Shown here: positions 1 through 7,759 of the stretch, in pieces
Position numbering within the stretch: position 1 is the first letter of the stretch
How the letters are laid out: the number at the start of each line of letters is the position of its first letter
Origin: Deltaproteobacteria bacterium
GTDB lineage: Bacteria > Desulfobacterota > Syntrophia > Syntrophales > UBA2210
Length of the DNA: 33,671 bases
NCBI GenBank assembly: GCA_026388515.1
Contig: JAPLJO010000110.1
Span: 1-33,671, forward strand
Direction: 5' to 3'
Program-made: the position numbers and the translations under genes
The notes under the pieces: model-generated
What the model saw: only the letters and a program-made list of their open reading frames with translations
Databases searched by the model: none
What the model was told of the DNA's origin: nothing

Positions 1-24
1 GCGCAGCTTGAACTCAAGCTGCGC
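1..24. repeat. Perfect inverted repeat (hairpin), REP-like
   Basis: Two 11-base arms (1-11 and 14-24, GCGCAGCTTGA and its complement) flank a two-base centre. The window begins at the first base of the arm, so the repeat may extend upstream. No T-run follows on either strand, so it is not a typical intrinsic terminator. A second hairpin follows 7 bases later, and the pair resembles a small REP/BIME-type intergenic element. No other copy was noticed in this window. Confidence 0.6.
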
Positions 25-31
25 TAAGATG

Positions 32-51
32 CCCCGCGGCTTGCCGCGGGG
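32..51. repeat. GC-rich hairpin, REP-like
   Basis: CCCCGCGGC (32-40) and GCCGCGGGG (43-51) form a 9-base perfect inverted repeat around TT, giving a very stable stem with a CTTG-type tetraloop. The motif resembles the short CCCCGC-CTTG-GCGGGG palindromes scattered in some environmental bacterial genomes; that is recollection, not a search result. The downstream bases AGTTTCACTTT are too weak a T-tract for a confident terminator. Confidence 0.6.
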
Positions 52-141
52 AGTTTCACTTTACGATAGTGTCGCCGCCGTCATGTATTTTCTAAAGAGC
101 GTATTCAGAATCGGCTTGCGGCATACCAGGGAGTGAATGAA

Positions 142-1467
142 ATGCTGACACGATCACGATCGCTCTTGACCGTACTTATCATTATCGCAGTGATTGCACT
201 TATATGGCTGGGGCATACCTTCCTTGAGGGAGAGAAGCCGGATATTCAGATCACGCCGCCGCTTAAAACGATAGGCAAGACCACACGCACCTCGATTACC
301 GTCACCGACAGGAAAAGCGGCCTGAGAAGCGTTACCGTGGTGTTGAAGGACGGCGCAAAGGAACACGAGCTTCGTTCGCTTACCTTTCCTGCAAAGGGAC
401 ACATCGAGGAAAAAATCAGTCTCGAAATTAAACCAAGGGAGCTCGGGTTCAAGGACGGCAAGGCAGTTCTTGAAATCACGGCAACCGACTTCTCCATACG
501 AAATAATTCCCGCACCGTCTCGCTGGACGTCACTATTGATACCATACCGCCACGTATCTATCCGTTATGGTCGGCAAATTATATAAACGTCGGCGGTGCG
601 GGTGTGACACGCTACCGCCTTTCCGAGGACAACATACGAACGGGCGTGGAAGTAAACGGTACGCGGTACCGTGGCTACCGGACGATTATTGATAACCAGC
701 CCGCCTACGTATGTTATTTCGCATGTCCAATACTCTCCGGCCGGGAACAACTGAAAATCGGCATTGTCGCCGAGGACGAGGGCGGCAACAGGTCGTTTGT
801 TCCTCTTTCCTACATCATCAAAAGTAAAGAATTCAGGAAATCAGTGATTTCCATTGACCAGAAGTTTCTTGACCAGATAATTTCGGAATTTCAGGAGCGG
901 TTTGACGCCATTGCAAACGTCGATCCCGTCCGTGCATTCATGTATATAAACGAAACGCTTCGCGCCGATACCGACAAGATAATTTCATCCATCTGCCGCA
1001 ATTCGTCTTCAAAAAAGCTTTGGGAAGGAACATTTCTCCGGATGAAGAACGGCGCGCCCATGGCGCTTTTCGGCGACAGCCGCACGTATGTGTTCAGCGG
1101 GCGTGCGATCGGAACAAGCGATCATCTTGGAATAGACCTTGCCTCAACAGAGAACGCAGCGGTGGAAGCGGCCAATTCCGGTATCATCGCGTACGCTGAC
1201 TACCTTGGAATCTATGGTAACGCCGTCATCGTCGATCACGGCCTGGGACTGTTCAGTTTATATGGACACCTTTCATCGATTCAGGTACAAAAAGGACAGA
1301 GTGTCAGTAAAGGCGAAATAATTGGCCGCACCGGCATGACCGGCTTTGCGGGCGGGGACCATCTTCACTATTCGATTCTCGTCGAGCCGACATTCGTCAA
1401 CCCCACGGAGTGGTGGGATCCACACTGGATCGAAGACAATGTAACGGGATCAGTCACACCGTCATGA
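142..1467 (+). CDS. Membrane-anchored M23 (LytM/lysostaphin-family) metallopeptidase
   Basis: Probable peptidoglycan endopeptidase, or LytM-like regulator of cell-wall hydrolysis, anchored in the inner membrane and acting in the periplasm. A single hydrophobic segment (about residues 7-25) is followed by about 300 residues of beta-rich linker containing Ig-like stretches, then a C-terminal M23 domain. The zinc-site signature is present: HxxxD in HLGIDL (about residues 328-332) and HLH (about 407-409), with YGH between them, so the enzyme is probably active rather than degenerate. The start is ATG 142 because AGGGAG at 128-133 lies 8 bases before it; an in-frame GTG at 133 overlaps that ribosome site. 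It converges with rapZ, 13 bases apart. The exact substrate is unknown. Confidence 0.85.
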   Translation: MLTRSRSLLTVLIIIAVIALIWLGHTFLEGEKPDIQITPPLKTIGKTTRTSITVTDRKSGLRSVTVVLKDGAKEHELRSLTFPAKGHIEEKISLEIKPRELGFKDGKAVLEITATDFSIRNNSRTVSLDVTIDTIPPRIYPLWSANYINVGGAGVTRYRLSEDNIRTGVEVNGTRYRGYRTIIDNQPAYVCYFACPILSGREQLKIGIVAEDEGGNRSFVPLSYIIKSKEFRKSVISIDQKFLDQIISEFQERFDAIANVDPVRAFMYINETLRADTDKIISSICRNSSSKKLWEGTFLRMKNGAPMALFGDSRTYVFSGRAIGTSDHLGIDLASTENAAVEAANSGIIAYADYLGIYGNAVIVDHGLGLFSLYGHLSSIQVQKGQSVSKGEIIGRTGMTGFAGGDHLHYSILVEPTFVNPTEWWDPHWIEDNVTGSVTPS

Positions 1468-1480
1468 TAGTGTATACGGA

Positions 1481-2365
1481 TTAGATACGACTGATGTCGC
1501 GGTGAGTCACCGTCACGGAATATCGCCAATCCTTAAAATAGCGAATCAGTTCATTCAGAATCACCACCGACCGGTGCCTGCCGCCGGTGCATCCCGCGGC
1601 GATCGTGAGGTACGATTTTCCTTCCTTTTCATACAGGGGGAGCAGAAACCCGAGCAGCCCCACGAGTTGTCGCAGAAATTCCTTCGTATCGTCCCAGCGC
1701 AGCACATAACGCTCCACTTTTTTGTTGTTGCCGTCATGTTTCTTCAAATCCTTCACAAAGTACGGATTCGGAAGAAATCTGACGTCGAATACGATATCCG
1801 CTTCGGGTGGAAGTCCGAAACGGTAACCGAATGAGATAAGATTGATAAGCAGTTTCTTTTCTTCCAGCGGCGCGAGATAATGCCGCTGCAGCAACTGCTT
1901 TAACTGGTGCACTGAATAGAGAGAGGTGTCGATTACATTATCTGAAATCTCCTTCAAAGCGGCAAGGCGCTTCCTCTCCTGCCTGATACTGTCGAGCACG
2001 GATCCGCGATCCGAAAGGGGATGAACTCTTCGAGTCTCACTGAAGCGGTGCATGAGTGCTTCATCCGTCGCATCGAGAAAGAGTATTTCGATATGATATT
2101 TTCTGCTTTTCAGTTTTGAGATGACGTCGATATGCTTATCGGGAAAGTTTTTTTCCCGAAGATCCATGACAAGTGCGATCTTTGAAATCTCGTTTGACCC
2201 AGATGACTGCATCTGAAGAAATTTTTCGAGAAGCAGAATCGGCAAATTATCGACGCAGAAAAAGCCGATATCTTCAAGGGCTTTAAGCGCGGTGCTTTTC
2301 CCCGAGCCGGAAAGGCCGGTAATAATAACCACGCGCAGACTTTTCATTGTCTTTGCTTTCTTCAC
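1481..2365 (-). CDS. rapZ: RapZ/YvcJ-family nucleotide-binding protein
   Basis: P-loop protein of the RapZ (YvcJ, UPF0042) family. In Escherichia coli RapZ is an RNA-binding adaptor controlling decay of the glmZ sRNA and thus amino-sugar supply; whether that role holds here is unknown. It has an N-terminal Walker A GLSGSGKST (about residues 17-25), a central FLDA strand end, and the family C-terminal signature CTGGRHRSV. Its 294 residues fit the family (about 285-290). The start used is GTG 2365; ATG 2347 is an alternative, and neither has a strong Shine-Dalgarno. It is the last gene of the rpoN-hpf-ptsN-rapZ run. hprK, often found just before rapZ in deltaproteobacterial relatives, is absent: only 134 non-coding bases separate rapZ from ptsN. 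Confidence 0.93.
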   Translation of the reverse strand: MKKAKTMKSLRVVIITGLSGSGKSTALKALEDIGFFCVDNLPILLLEKFLQMQSSGSNEISKIALVMDLREKNFPDKHIDVISKLKSRKYHIEILFLDATDEALMHRFSETRRVHPLSDRGSVLDSIRQERKRLAALKEISDNVIDTSLYSVHQLKQLLQRHYLAPLEEKKLLINLISFGYRFGLPPEADIVFDVRFLPNPYFVKDLKKHDGNNKKVERYVLRWDDTKEFLRQLVGLLGFLLPLYEKEGKSYLTIAAGCTGGRHRSVVILNELIRYFKDWRYSVTVTHRDISRI

Positions 2366-2499
2366 AATTCCTGACCGTTCAACCGCCCCCTTTTTTATTT
2401 TAGGGCGACGGATCTCACCGGCATCGAATATGAAGGCTGCCGCTTACTCCTTCTTTCATGCTTCACGAAATGTACCGTGATGCATCCATCTGCAGACAC

Positions 2500-2973
2500 C
2501 TACAGGCTCTCCCTGTCTTTTTCCAAAATACGTTCATATAATTCATGAGTTGACGGTGCTTCGACAAGGCTCTTTCTGAAAGTTTTGTCTTTGAGCATGC
2601 GGGATATTTTTGCAAGCGCCTTCAGGTGCTGTCCCGCTGAGTTCTCCGGCGCCATGAGAAGAAAAAAAAGATACACGGGTTTCCCGTCAAGTGAATCATA
2701 ATCGACGCCGTGCGTGCTTCGCCCGAAGGAAATCATGAGACGAGACAGCCCCGCCAGTTTCCCATGCGGTATGGCAATGCCGTCCCCGATACCCGTGCTC
2801 CCGAGTTTCTCCCGTTCCAGAAGCACTTCCACCATGGTGGTGCAGTCGACATCCGCCTTTGCCTGCGGAAACAGGTCGCAGAGTTCTACCAGTACTTCCC
2901 TCTTGGTCCTGGACTTGAGATTGCCCCGCACGAACTCTTCTTTCAGGAGATCATCAATGTACATCGAATGCAA
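2500..2973 (-). CDS. ptsN: PTS IIA-like nitrogen-regulatory protein PtsN (EIIA-Ntr)
   Basis: Phosphocarrier of the nitrogen-related phosphotransferase system, normally phosphorylated on histidine by the NPr protein, with regulatory targets such as potassium transport and sigma-54-linked functions. The 157 residues cover one EIIA fructose/mannitol-type domain. The active-site histidine is His70 in GIAIPHGK. Its place between hpf and rapZ behind rpoN is the classic context. Partners PtsP (EI-Ntr) and NPr are not in this window, so its phosphate donor must be encoded elsewhere or be missing. It starts 11 bases after hpf and is probably cotranscribed from the hpf promoter. Confidence 0.92.
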   Translation of the reverse strand: MHSMYIDDLLKEEFVRGNLKSRTKREVLVELCDLFPQAKADVDCTTMVEVLLEREKLGSTGIGDGIAIPHGKLAGLSRLMISFGRSTHGVDYDSLDGKPVYLFFLLMAPENSAGQHLKALAKISRMLKDKTFRKSLVEAPSTHELYERILEKDRESL

Positions 2974-2984
2974 CTCCTGCTGAA

Positions 2985-3524
2985 CTACATGCTCGTTTCC
3001 ATGAGCACGTAATTACCGTCATTCTGATGGTGAATGACATGAATATTCTCTGATGCGGAATCACGATAGATAATAAACGTGTCGCCGGAACGTTCAAGTT
3101 CCGCCATCGCCTCATCGGCGCTCATTGTACGTAGAATGACTTTTTTCACTTCAACAGATCGACGCGGTTCATCATCCGCCATTTCCACGGGTGGCTCTTC
3201 CACGTAACGTTTTGTCCCTGCGCGAATCGTACTGTCCTTGCGGGTGCGGATTTTATCCTTGTGCTTTTTAATCTGCCGTTCGATTTTATCGGTCACCATA
3301 TCGACGGCAAGAATCATCTCTTTCGCCTCTTCTTTTCCGTTAATCTGTATACCCCGGGAAAGAAGTTTTACCTCGACCACATTTCTGAACTTTTCGACCG
3401 ACAGTGTGACCTGCGCATCCGCCGGCTTGTCAATATACCGGTCCAGTTTCGACAGTTTCCTGTGGACATACTCTTTCAGCCATTCCTCGGCTTCCGTATT
3501 TCTGAATGTCACGGAAATATTCAT
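2985..3524 (-). CDS. hpf: Ribosome hibernation promoting factor, long form
   Basis: Binds the 30S subunit and promotes inactive 100S ribosome dimers in stationary phase or starvation. An N-terminal S30AE domain (about residues 1-100) is joined by a charged linker to the C-terminal dimerisation domain (about 125-179). The roughly 180-residue length marks the long form, which dimerises ribosomes without RMF. The start is ATG 3524, supported by GGGAGGATATTTG just upstream; an upstream in-frame extension to 3590 lacks such support. A strong sigma-70 promoter lies at 3620-3648, so hpf-ptsN-rapZ can be expressed independently of rpoN. Confidence 0.93.
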   Translation of the reverse strand: MNISVTFRNTEAEEWLKEYVHRKLSKLDRYIDKPADAQVTLSVEKFRNVVEVKLLSRGIQINGKEEAKEMILAVDMVTDKIERQIKKHKDKIRTRKDSTIRAGTKRYVEEPPVEMADDEPRRSVEVKKVILRTMSADEAMAELERSGDTFIIYRDSASENIHVIHHQNDGNYVLMETSM

Positions 3525-3619
3525 CAAATATCCTCCCTCACCATGCTTTGATGTCTCGCCTCCCTTGTATAACGTCTGACACGACACCATGCGTGCTCGT
3601 CGATATGACAGGGGTCCGG

Positions 3620-3648
3620 TTTATATGTGAGCACCCTGTAAATGTCAA
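3620..3648 (-). promoter_or_regulatory. Sigma-70 promoter of hpf-ptsN-rapZ
   Basis: On the minus strand TTGACA (3648-3643) is followed after exactly 17 bases by TATAAA (3625-3620). Transcription would start near 3613, about 90 bases before the hpf ATG. Consensus -35 box, five of six at -10, ideal spacing, and position between rpoN and hpf. Confidence 0.78.
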
Positions 3649-3665
3649 TTTTTTTCACCGCGCGG

Positions 3666-5108
3666 CTAAAAATATTTTTTTCTTTTATTTGAGGGAATAA
3701 TTCCCATCATTTCCCGGTATTTGGCAACGGTGCGGCGTGCGATAGAAATGTTGGAATTTCGTAGTAGTGCCACTATCTGGCTGTCGTTGTAGGGCTTCCG
3801 GTGATCTTCTTCACTAATGATGTGACGAATCTTTTCCTTGACGCTTTCGGAGGCGATATCGTCACCGTTGGTTCTGCTGATGCCGCTGTTGAAGAAATAT
3901 TTCAGCTCGAAAATGCCCCGCGGAGTATGGATATACTTATTTGTAGTCACTCTGCTGATGGTCGATTCATGCATACTCACATCATCGGCGATATCTCTCA
4001 GCACCATTGGTTTTAGAAAATTGATGCCTTTATCAAAAAAATCCTTCTGGCGCTGGACGATACTCTCGGACACTTTGTAGATGGTCCGCTGGCGCTGCTG
4101 AATGCTTTTTATCAACCACGTGGCGGACTGCAGCTTGTCGCGTATGTATGCTTTGCATGCCTTGCCCGACGTGTTTCCCTCGACGCCTCCCAGTATCTTT
4201 CTATAAAGATCGCTGATTCTCAGCCTCGGCATGCCATCGTCATTTAATACGATTCTGTAGTCATCGCCGACCTTTACGACATATACATCGGGTACAATAT
4301 ACTGTGGTTTTTCTTCATTATAGATAAGGCCCGGACGCGGATCAAGCCTGTTGATGAGCGTTGCTGCTTCCAGTATTGCATCGAGCGGCACCTTCTGTTT
4401 TCTGGCGATGAGACCGTAATTTTTCGTTTCAAGCTCCTTCAGATGATCGCAGACGATGCGTTCGGCAAGGGAATTGCCTTCTGCGAGATACCGTATCTGA
4501 AGAAGGAGGCATTCCTGCAGGTTTCTCGCCGCGACTCCCGGCGGATCAAATTCCTGGATTTTCTTCAGTATGGATTCCGCGCATTCCGGGCTTACATTTT
4601 CCAGAACGGCAATTTCATCGATGGTGGCCATCATGTAGCCGCCGCTGTCGAGATTCCCGATAATCTGCCCGCCCACGCGCTTTTCTTCGTCGGTCATATG
4701 GGAAAGGTTGAGCTGCCAGAGAAGATGGTCGGTGAGCGTCGCAATCTGGGAAACCATATTTTCAAGCTGCGGCGCTTCGGCATCCTCACGGTAGTAATTG
4801 ACGCCGACGGGACCAAAATCTTCCAGCATTCCCTCCCATTCATACTCAGGTTTTCCATCTCCGCTCTCACCTGTAATCTCCCTGGTCCGCTCCTCGACCT
4901 TCACACCTTCGTATTCCGGCCCGCTGTCGCTCTTCATTTCCTCATCGATGGTGACTTCTTCAAGCAGCGGGTTTTGCTCCATCTCCTGACAAATGGCATC
5001 GACAAGCTCCAGCCTCGAAAGCTGGAGCAATTTGATCGACTGCTGCAGCTGCGGCGTCATGATAAGCTGCTGAGTAAGCTTCAGATGCTGTTTCAGCTCA
5101 AATACCAT
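3666..5108 (-). CDS. rpoN: RNA polymerase sigma-54 factor RpoN
   Basis: Alternative sigma factor that directs core polymerase to -24/-12 promoters and needs an AAA+ activator such as PilR. The 480 residues show the glutamine/leucine-rich activator-interacting region I at the N-terminus (TPQLQQSIKLLQLSRLEL), an acidic region II (about 50-110), the core-binding and HTH regions, and the RpoN box ARRTVAKYRE near residues 457-466. The N-terminus matches the family, fixing the start at ATG 5108, although no good Shine-Dalgarno precedes it; an imperfect inverted repeat lies just upstream (5122-5159). It follows lptB, as in many proteobacteria. A candidate target promoter lies before pilA in the same window. 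Confidence 0.97.
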   Translation of the reverse strand: MVFELKQHLKLTQQLIMTPQLQQSIKLLQLSRLELVDAICQEMEQNPLLEEVTIDEEMKSDSGPEYEGVKVEERTREITGESGDGKPEYEWEGMLEDFGPVGVNYYREDAEAPQLENMVSQIATLTDHLLWQLNLSHMTDEEKRVGGQIIGNLDSGGYMMATIDEIAVLENVSPECAESILKKIQEFDPPGVAARNLQECLLLQIRYLAEGNSLAERIVCDHLKELETKNYGLIARKQKVPLDAILEAATLINRLDPRPGLIYNEEKPQYIVPDVYVVKVGDDYRIVLNDDGMPRLRISDLYRKILGGVEGNTSGKACKAYIRDKLQSATWLIKSIQQRQRTIYKVSESIVQRQKDFFDKGINFLKPMVLRDIADDVSMHESTISRVTTNKYIHTPRGIFELKYFFNSGISRTNGDDIASESVKEKIRHIISEEDHRKPYNDSQIVALLRNSNISIARRTVAKYREMMGIIPSNKRKKYF

Positions 5109-5121
5109 GACGGACCCGCGA

Positions 5122-5159
5122 CGAAATGCCTGGTTTTATGGTAACTGTTACCGGCATTC
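5122..5159 (-). promoter_or_regulatory. Nested inverted repeat in the rpoN leader
   Basis: In the 95-base lptB-rpoN gap, AATGCC (5125-5130) pairs with GGCATT (5153-5158), and inside it GGTAAC (5140-5145) pairs with GTTACC (5147-5152) around a single T. The outer arms can extend by CGA/TCG with one bulged base. The structure ends about 14 bases before the rpoN ATG, which has no clear Shine-Dalgarno. It could be an operator or an mRNA hairpin affecting initiation; function not established. Confidence 0.35.
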
Positions 5160-5203
5160 GTTTCTCCATGACATCTGTGGTATTCATTATGACTCATTCC
5201 ACG

Positions 5204-5923
5204 CTACAAATCAAAATGTGCGCCGAGATAAAATTTCCGGGCTACCGTGCTTTCAACTATATCGGAGGGATAGCCTTCGACGAGAATTGACCCCTCGTTC
5301 ACGATATACGCCCTGTCACAGACTTTTAATGTTTCCCTGACATTGTGATCCGAGATGAGAACACCGATATTTTTCGATTTGAGCGCCCCGATTATTTCCT
5401 GTATATCCGCAACCGCAAGTGGGTCTATCCCCGCGAACGGCTCATCGAGGAGTATGTAGCGGGGAGAGGTCACGAGCGCCCGGGTTATTTCCACCCTCCG
5501 TCTCTCGCCGCCGGAAAGTGAATAGGCCATGCTTTTCCTGAGATGGGATATATTCAGCTCTTTCAGCAATTCCGTCAATCGCCTGCTGCGCTCTTCTTTT
5601 TCAATATCCAGCGTCTCGAGAATCGCCATTATATTTTCTTCAACAGTGAGTTTCCTGAAAATCGACGGTTCCTGGGGAAGATAGCTGATTCCTTTTCGTG
5701 CACGCTCATACATGGGACATGCACTGATGTCCTCGCCGTCCAGTATCACACGCCCACCGTCGGGGTGAATCAGCCCGACAATTATGTAAAAGGTGGTGGT
5801 CTTTCCTGCTCCGTTTGGACCGAGCAGACCCACCACTTCGGCCTGGCGAATGACGAGGTCAATCTCATTTACCACTTTTCTGCCGTTATAACTTTTCAGA
5901 AGCCGCTCTGCCGCAAGTTCCAT
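5204..5923 (-). CDS. lptB: LPS export ABC transporter ATPase LptB
   Basis: Cytoplasmic ATPase of the LptB2FGC complex that extracts LPS from the inner membrane. The 239-residue protein carries Walker A GPNGAGKTT (about residues 35-43), signature LSGGERRR (about 139-146), Walker B ILLDEPFAGID, and the switch histidine in SDHNVRE. The LDEPFAGIDP wording and position after lptA separate it from generic ABC ATPases. LptF and LptG are not in the window, as is common because they are usually encoded elsewhere. It follows lptA by 19 bases in the lptC-lptA-lptB-rpoN unit. Confidence 0.97.
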   Translation of the reverse strand: MELAAERLLKSYNGRKVVNEIDLVIRQAEVVGLLGPNGAGKTTTFYIIVGLIHPDGGRVILDGEDISACPMYERARKGISYLPQEPSIFRKLTVEENIMAILETLDIEKEERSRRLTELLKELNISHLRKSMAYSLSGGERRRVEITRALVTSPRYILLDEPFAGIDPLAVADIQEIIGALKSKNIGVLISDHNVRETLKVCDRAYIVNEGSILVEGYPSDIVESTVARKFYLGAHFDL

Positions 5924-5942
5924 GGTTCAGACTCCGCTGTCC

Positions 5943-6482
5943 TCATGGTTTCTTTATTTCACCGCCGGGATAGATAGTCGCTTTCACCCTTCTTAAAGGG
6001 GAACTTTCGACTATCCCCCTGTTCTCGGCGATGAAGAATGTGGCCTTTTCTCCTTCAATCACATTGGCGCCGTCTTTCATTACCACGTTGCCTGTAACTT
6101 CAATCCTCTGTTCTTGATTGAAAAATACGGCGCGATCCCCTGTTACCGTCTTGTCGCCCTGGAGCACGCGTACGGAACCCTGCGCTTCAATCTTCTTCAC
6201 CGTGCCTTCCTGAAGCGGATTCTTTTTCTGAACTTCATCCACGCCGGTTTTTTCTTTACTGTAGAACACATTAAGAGTATCCGACTTCATCGTAATATCT
6301 CTCTGGGTAACCACGACATTGCCGGAAAAAACAACCGTCATTGTATTGTCGTAAGCATCAAGCCGATCGGAAACGATGGTGAGCGGCTCCTCCGTGCGTG
6401 AGGCCTCGTCAGCCGTGCATGGAAAACAAGTGAATAGAACAACTGTCAGAGCAATCCCCGCAACTATGATTCTACCCTTCAT
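5943..6482 (-). CDS. lptA: LPS transport periplasmic bridge protein LptA
   Basis: Periplasmic OstA-fold protein that polymerises into the bridge carrying LPS to LptD. An N-terminal signal peptide (about residues 1-24, hydrophobic core and a CTA/DEA-type cleavage site) precedes repeated beta strands typical of the OstA domain, for example SDRLDAYDN, VFSGNVVV, KSDTLNV and VTGNVVM. Its 179 residues match the usual size. It lies 3 bases after lptC and 19 before lptB, so the three are almost certainly cotranscribed. Confidence 0.93.
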   Translation of the reverse strand: MKGRIIVAGIALTVVLFTCFPCTADEASRTEEPLTIVSDRLDAYDNTMTVVFSGNVVVTQRDITMKSDTLNVFYSKEKTGVDEVQKKNPLQEGTVKKIEAQGSVRVLQGDKTVTGDRAVFFNQEQRIEVTGNVVMKDGANVIEGEKATFFIAENRGIVESSPLRRVKATIYPGGEIKKP

Positions 6483-6485
6483 ATA

Positions 6486-7064
6486 TCATGTACTCCCCCG
6501 GCCGTGACTGAACGCCTTTATCTCCGCTCTTACACCGGAAAAGAGTGTCACTTTTCTTTCACTCAGATCGAGTGACATTCCAGAGCCCCTTGCGCTGACG
6601 AATGGGGTCTCGATCATGACGACACCATCGGTATGGACCCTCTTTCCCGCATGGGAATAGTCGAGACGGTCCGTTTTAAACCGTGCACCCTGATCAGAAA
6701 TAATAACGACATCACCCTCCATTGAAATGTCCTTTGTATCCGTTCGAAGCGACCCTTTGCGTGCCGTCAATGTATATACCGATCCATCGGTAGCCGTGAG
6801 CTTCACCCGCACATTCTCGAAGAGGGAACTTTTTTCCTGTTTCAGGAGTGTTGCCGTATCCGCGGAAATCTCCCAGGCAATGCCCGAATCACCCACCTCG
6901 GTGAAATGAACATTCTTCACCTGCAGGCTTATGGTACCGGGAAGAATCTCAAGCGGTTTTTCTCTTTGGTCATCCGGTGTCAGGGTATACAGAGAGATAC
7001 AAGCCAGAATACACAAAACACCCACCACGAGGAGGTTTAATCGTTTATTTCTTCCCCTCAACAC
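6486..7064 (-). CDS. lptC: LPS export protein LptC
   Basis: Bitopic inner-membrane protein that receives LPS from LptB2FG and hands it to LptA. One transmembrane segment near the N-terminus (NLLVVGVLCILACISLYTL) is followed by a periplasmic OstA-like beta domain (GDVVIISDQGARFKTDRLDY and similar). The frame is open back to an ATG at 7157, but a sigma-70 promoter at 7089-7117 puts the transcript start near 7082, so initiation is more likely at GTG 7064 (preceded by AAGGTGA) or GTG 7073. Recognition rests on the domain pattern and the lptC-lptA-lptB order, because LptC sequences diverge strongly. Confidence 0.86.
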   Translation of the reverse strand: MLRGRNKRLNLLVVGVLCILACISLYTLTPDDQREKPLEILPGTISLQVKNVHFTEVGDSGIAWEISADTATLLKQEKSSLFENVRVKLTATDGSVYTLTARKGSLRTDTKDISMEGDVVIISDQGARFKTDRLDYSHAGKRVHTDGVVMIETPFVSARGSGMSLDLSERKVTLFSGVRAEIKAFSHGRGST

Positions 7065-7088
7065 GGGCGTCACCTTTTTTTTGGATTG

Positions 7089-7117
7089 ACTATAACATCC
7101 GTCATTCTGCTTGTAAA
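7089..7117 (-). promoter_or_regulatory. Sigma-70 promoter of lptC-lptA-lptB-rpoN
   Basis: Minus strand TTTACA (7117-7112) and TATAGT (7094-7089) are separated by exactly 17 bases, five of six matches in each box. The predicted start near 7082 is about 18 bases before the GTG chosen for lptC. This suggests rpoN is transcribed with the LPS-export genes. Confidence 0.72.
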
Positions 7118-7216
7118 GGCGGATATGCCCGACATGCTGAGAGATAATGGCCGGCATGACATGGCAGGGCTCGATTGACGGACGGGGAAAAAAGGAGTGC
7201 CATCACCAGGAGGCCG

Positions 7217-7759
7217 TTAAGGAAGGCCGTACTTCGCTGCGACGTCTTTCCATGAGCCTTGTACTTTTAATATCATTTCGCACAACTCCCGTACCGCACC
7301 TTCCCCGCCTTTCAGTGACGTAACAAAATCGGCGGTTTTCTTGACGTATTCCATCGCATCGGCGACGGCTACTGCAAAACCGATACGGAGAAAAACAGGC
7401 ACATCGACAATGTCGTCCCCCACATAGCATACCTGTTCAGGTCGCAATGAATGCGTCTTCAGGATTGAGTCAATGACGGCACCCTTATCAAGGGCAGCCT
7501 GGTAAACCCATTGTATCCCAAGATCCTTCGCGCGGAATTCCACTGTTTTCGATGTTCTTCCCGTCAGAAGTATTACCTCAATACCTACACGCTGCAACAG
7601 TTTTATTCCGTGACCGTCCCTGACGTTGAAATATTTCGCTTCATTGCCGAGATCGTCCATTAGTATGCCGCCGTCGGTCAGCACGCCATCCACATCGAGA
7701 ATGACATGGGTAATGGGCTTGATTTTCTTGAGTATTTTTTCATTCAATCGTCCTGTCAT
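7217..7759 (-). CDS. kdsC: 3-deoxy-D-manno-octulosonate 8-phosphate phosphatase KdsC
   Basis: HAD-superfamily phosphatase that removes phosphate from KDO-8-P to give KDO, the LPS inner-core sugar. The 180 residues show the nucleophile/acid motif DVDGVLTDG (about residues 22-30), motif II TGR, motif III lysine in DKG, and GDD/VDVP as motif IV; the KdsC-specific C-terminal GGEGAVRE is also present. Its ATG overlaps the kdsA stop by 4 bases (ATGA), indicating translational coupling. The isomerase kdsD, often adjacent, is not in the window. Confidence 0.94.
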   Translation of the reverse strand: MTGRLNEKILKKIKPITHVILDVDGVLTDGGILMDDLGNEAKYFNVRDGHGIKLLQRVGIEVILLTGRTSKTVEFRAKDLGIQWVYQAALDKGAVIDSILKTHSLRPEQVCYVGDDIVDVPVFLRIGFAVAVADAMEYVKKTADFVTSLKGGEGAVRELCEMILKVQGSWKDVAAKYGLP

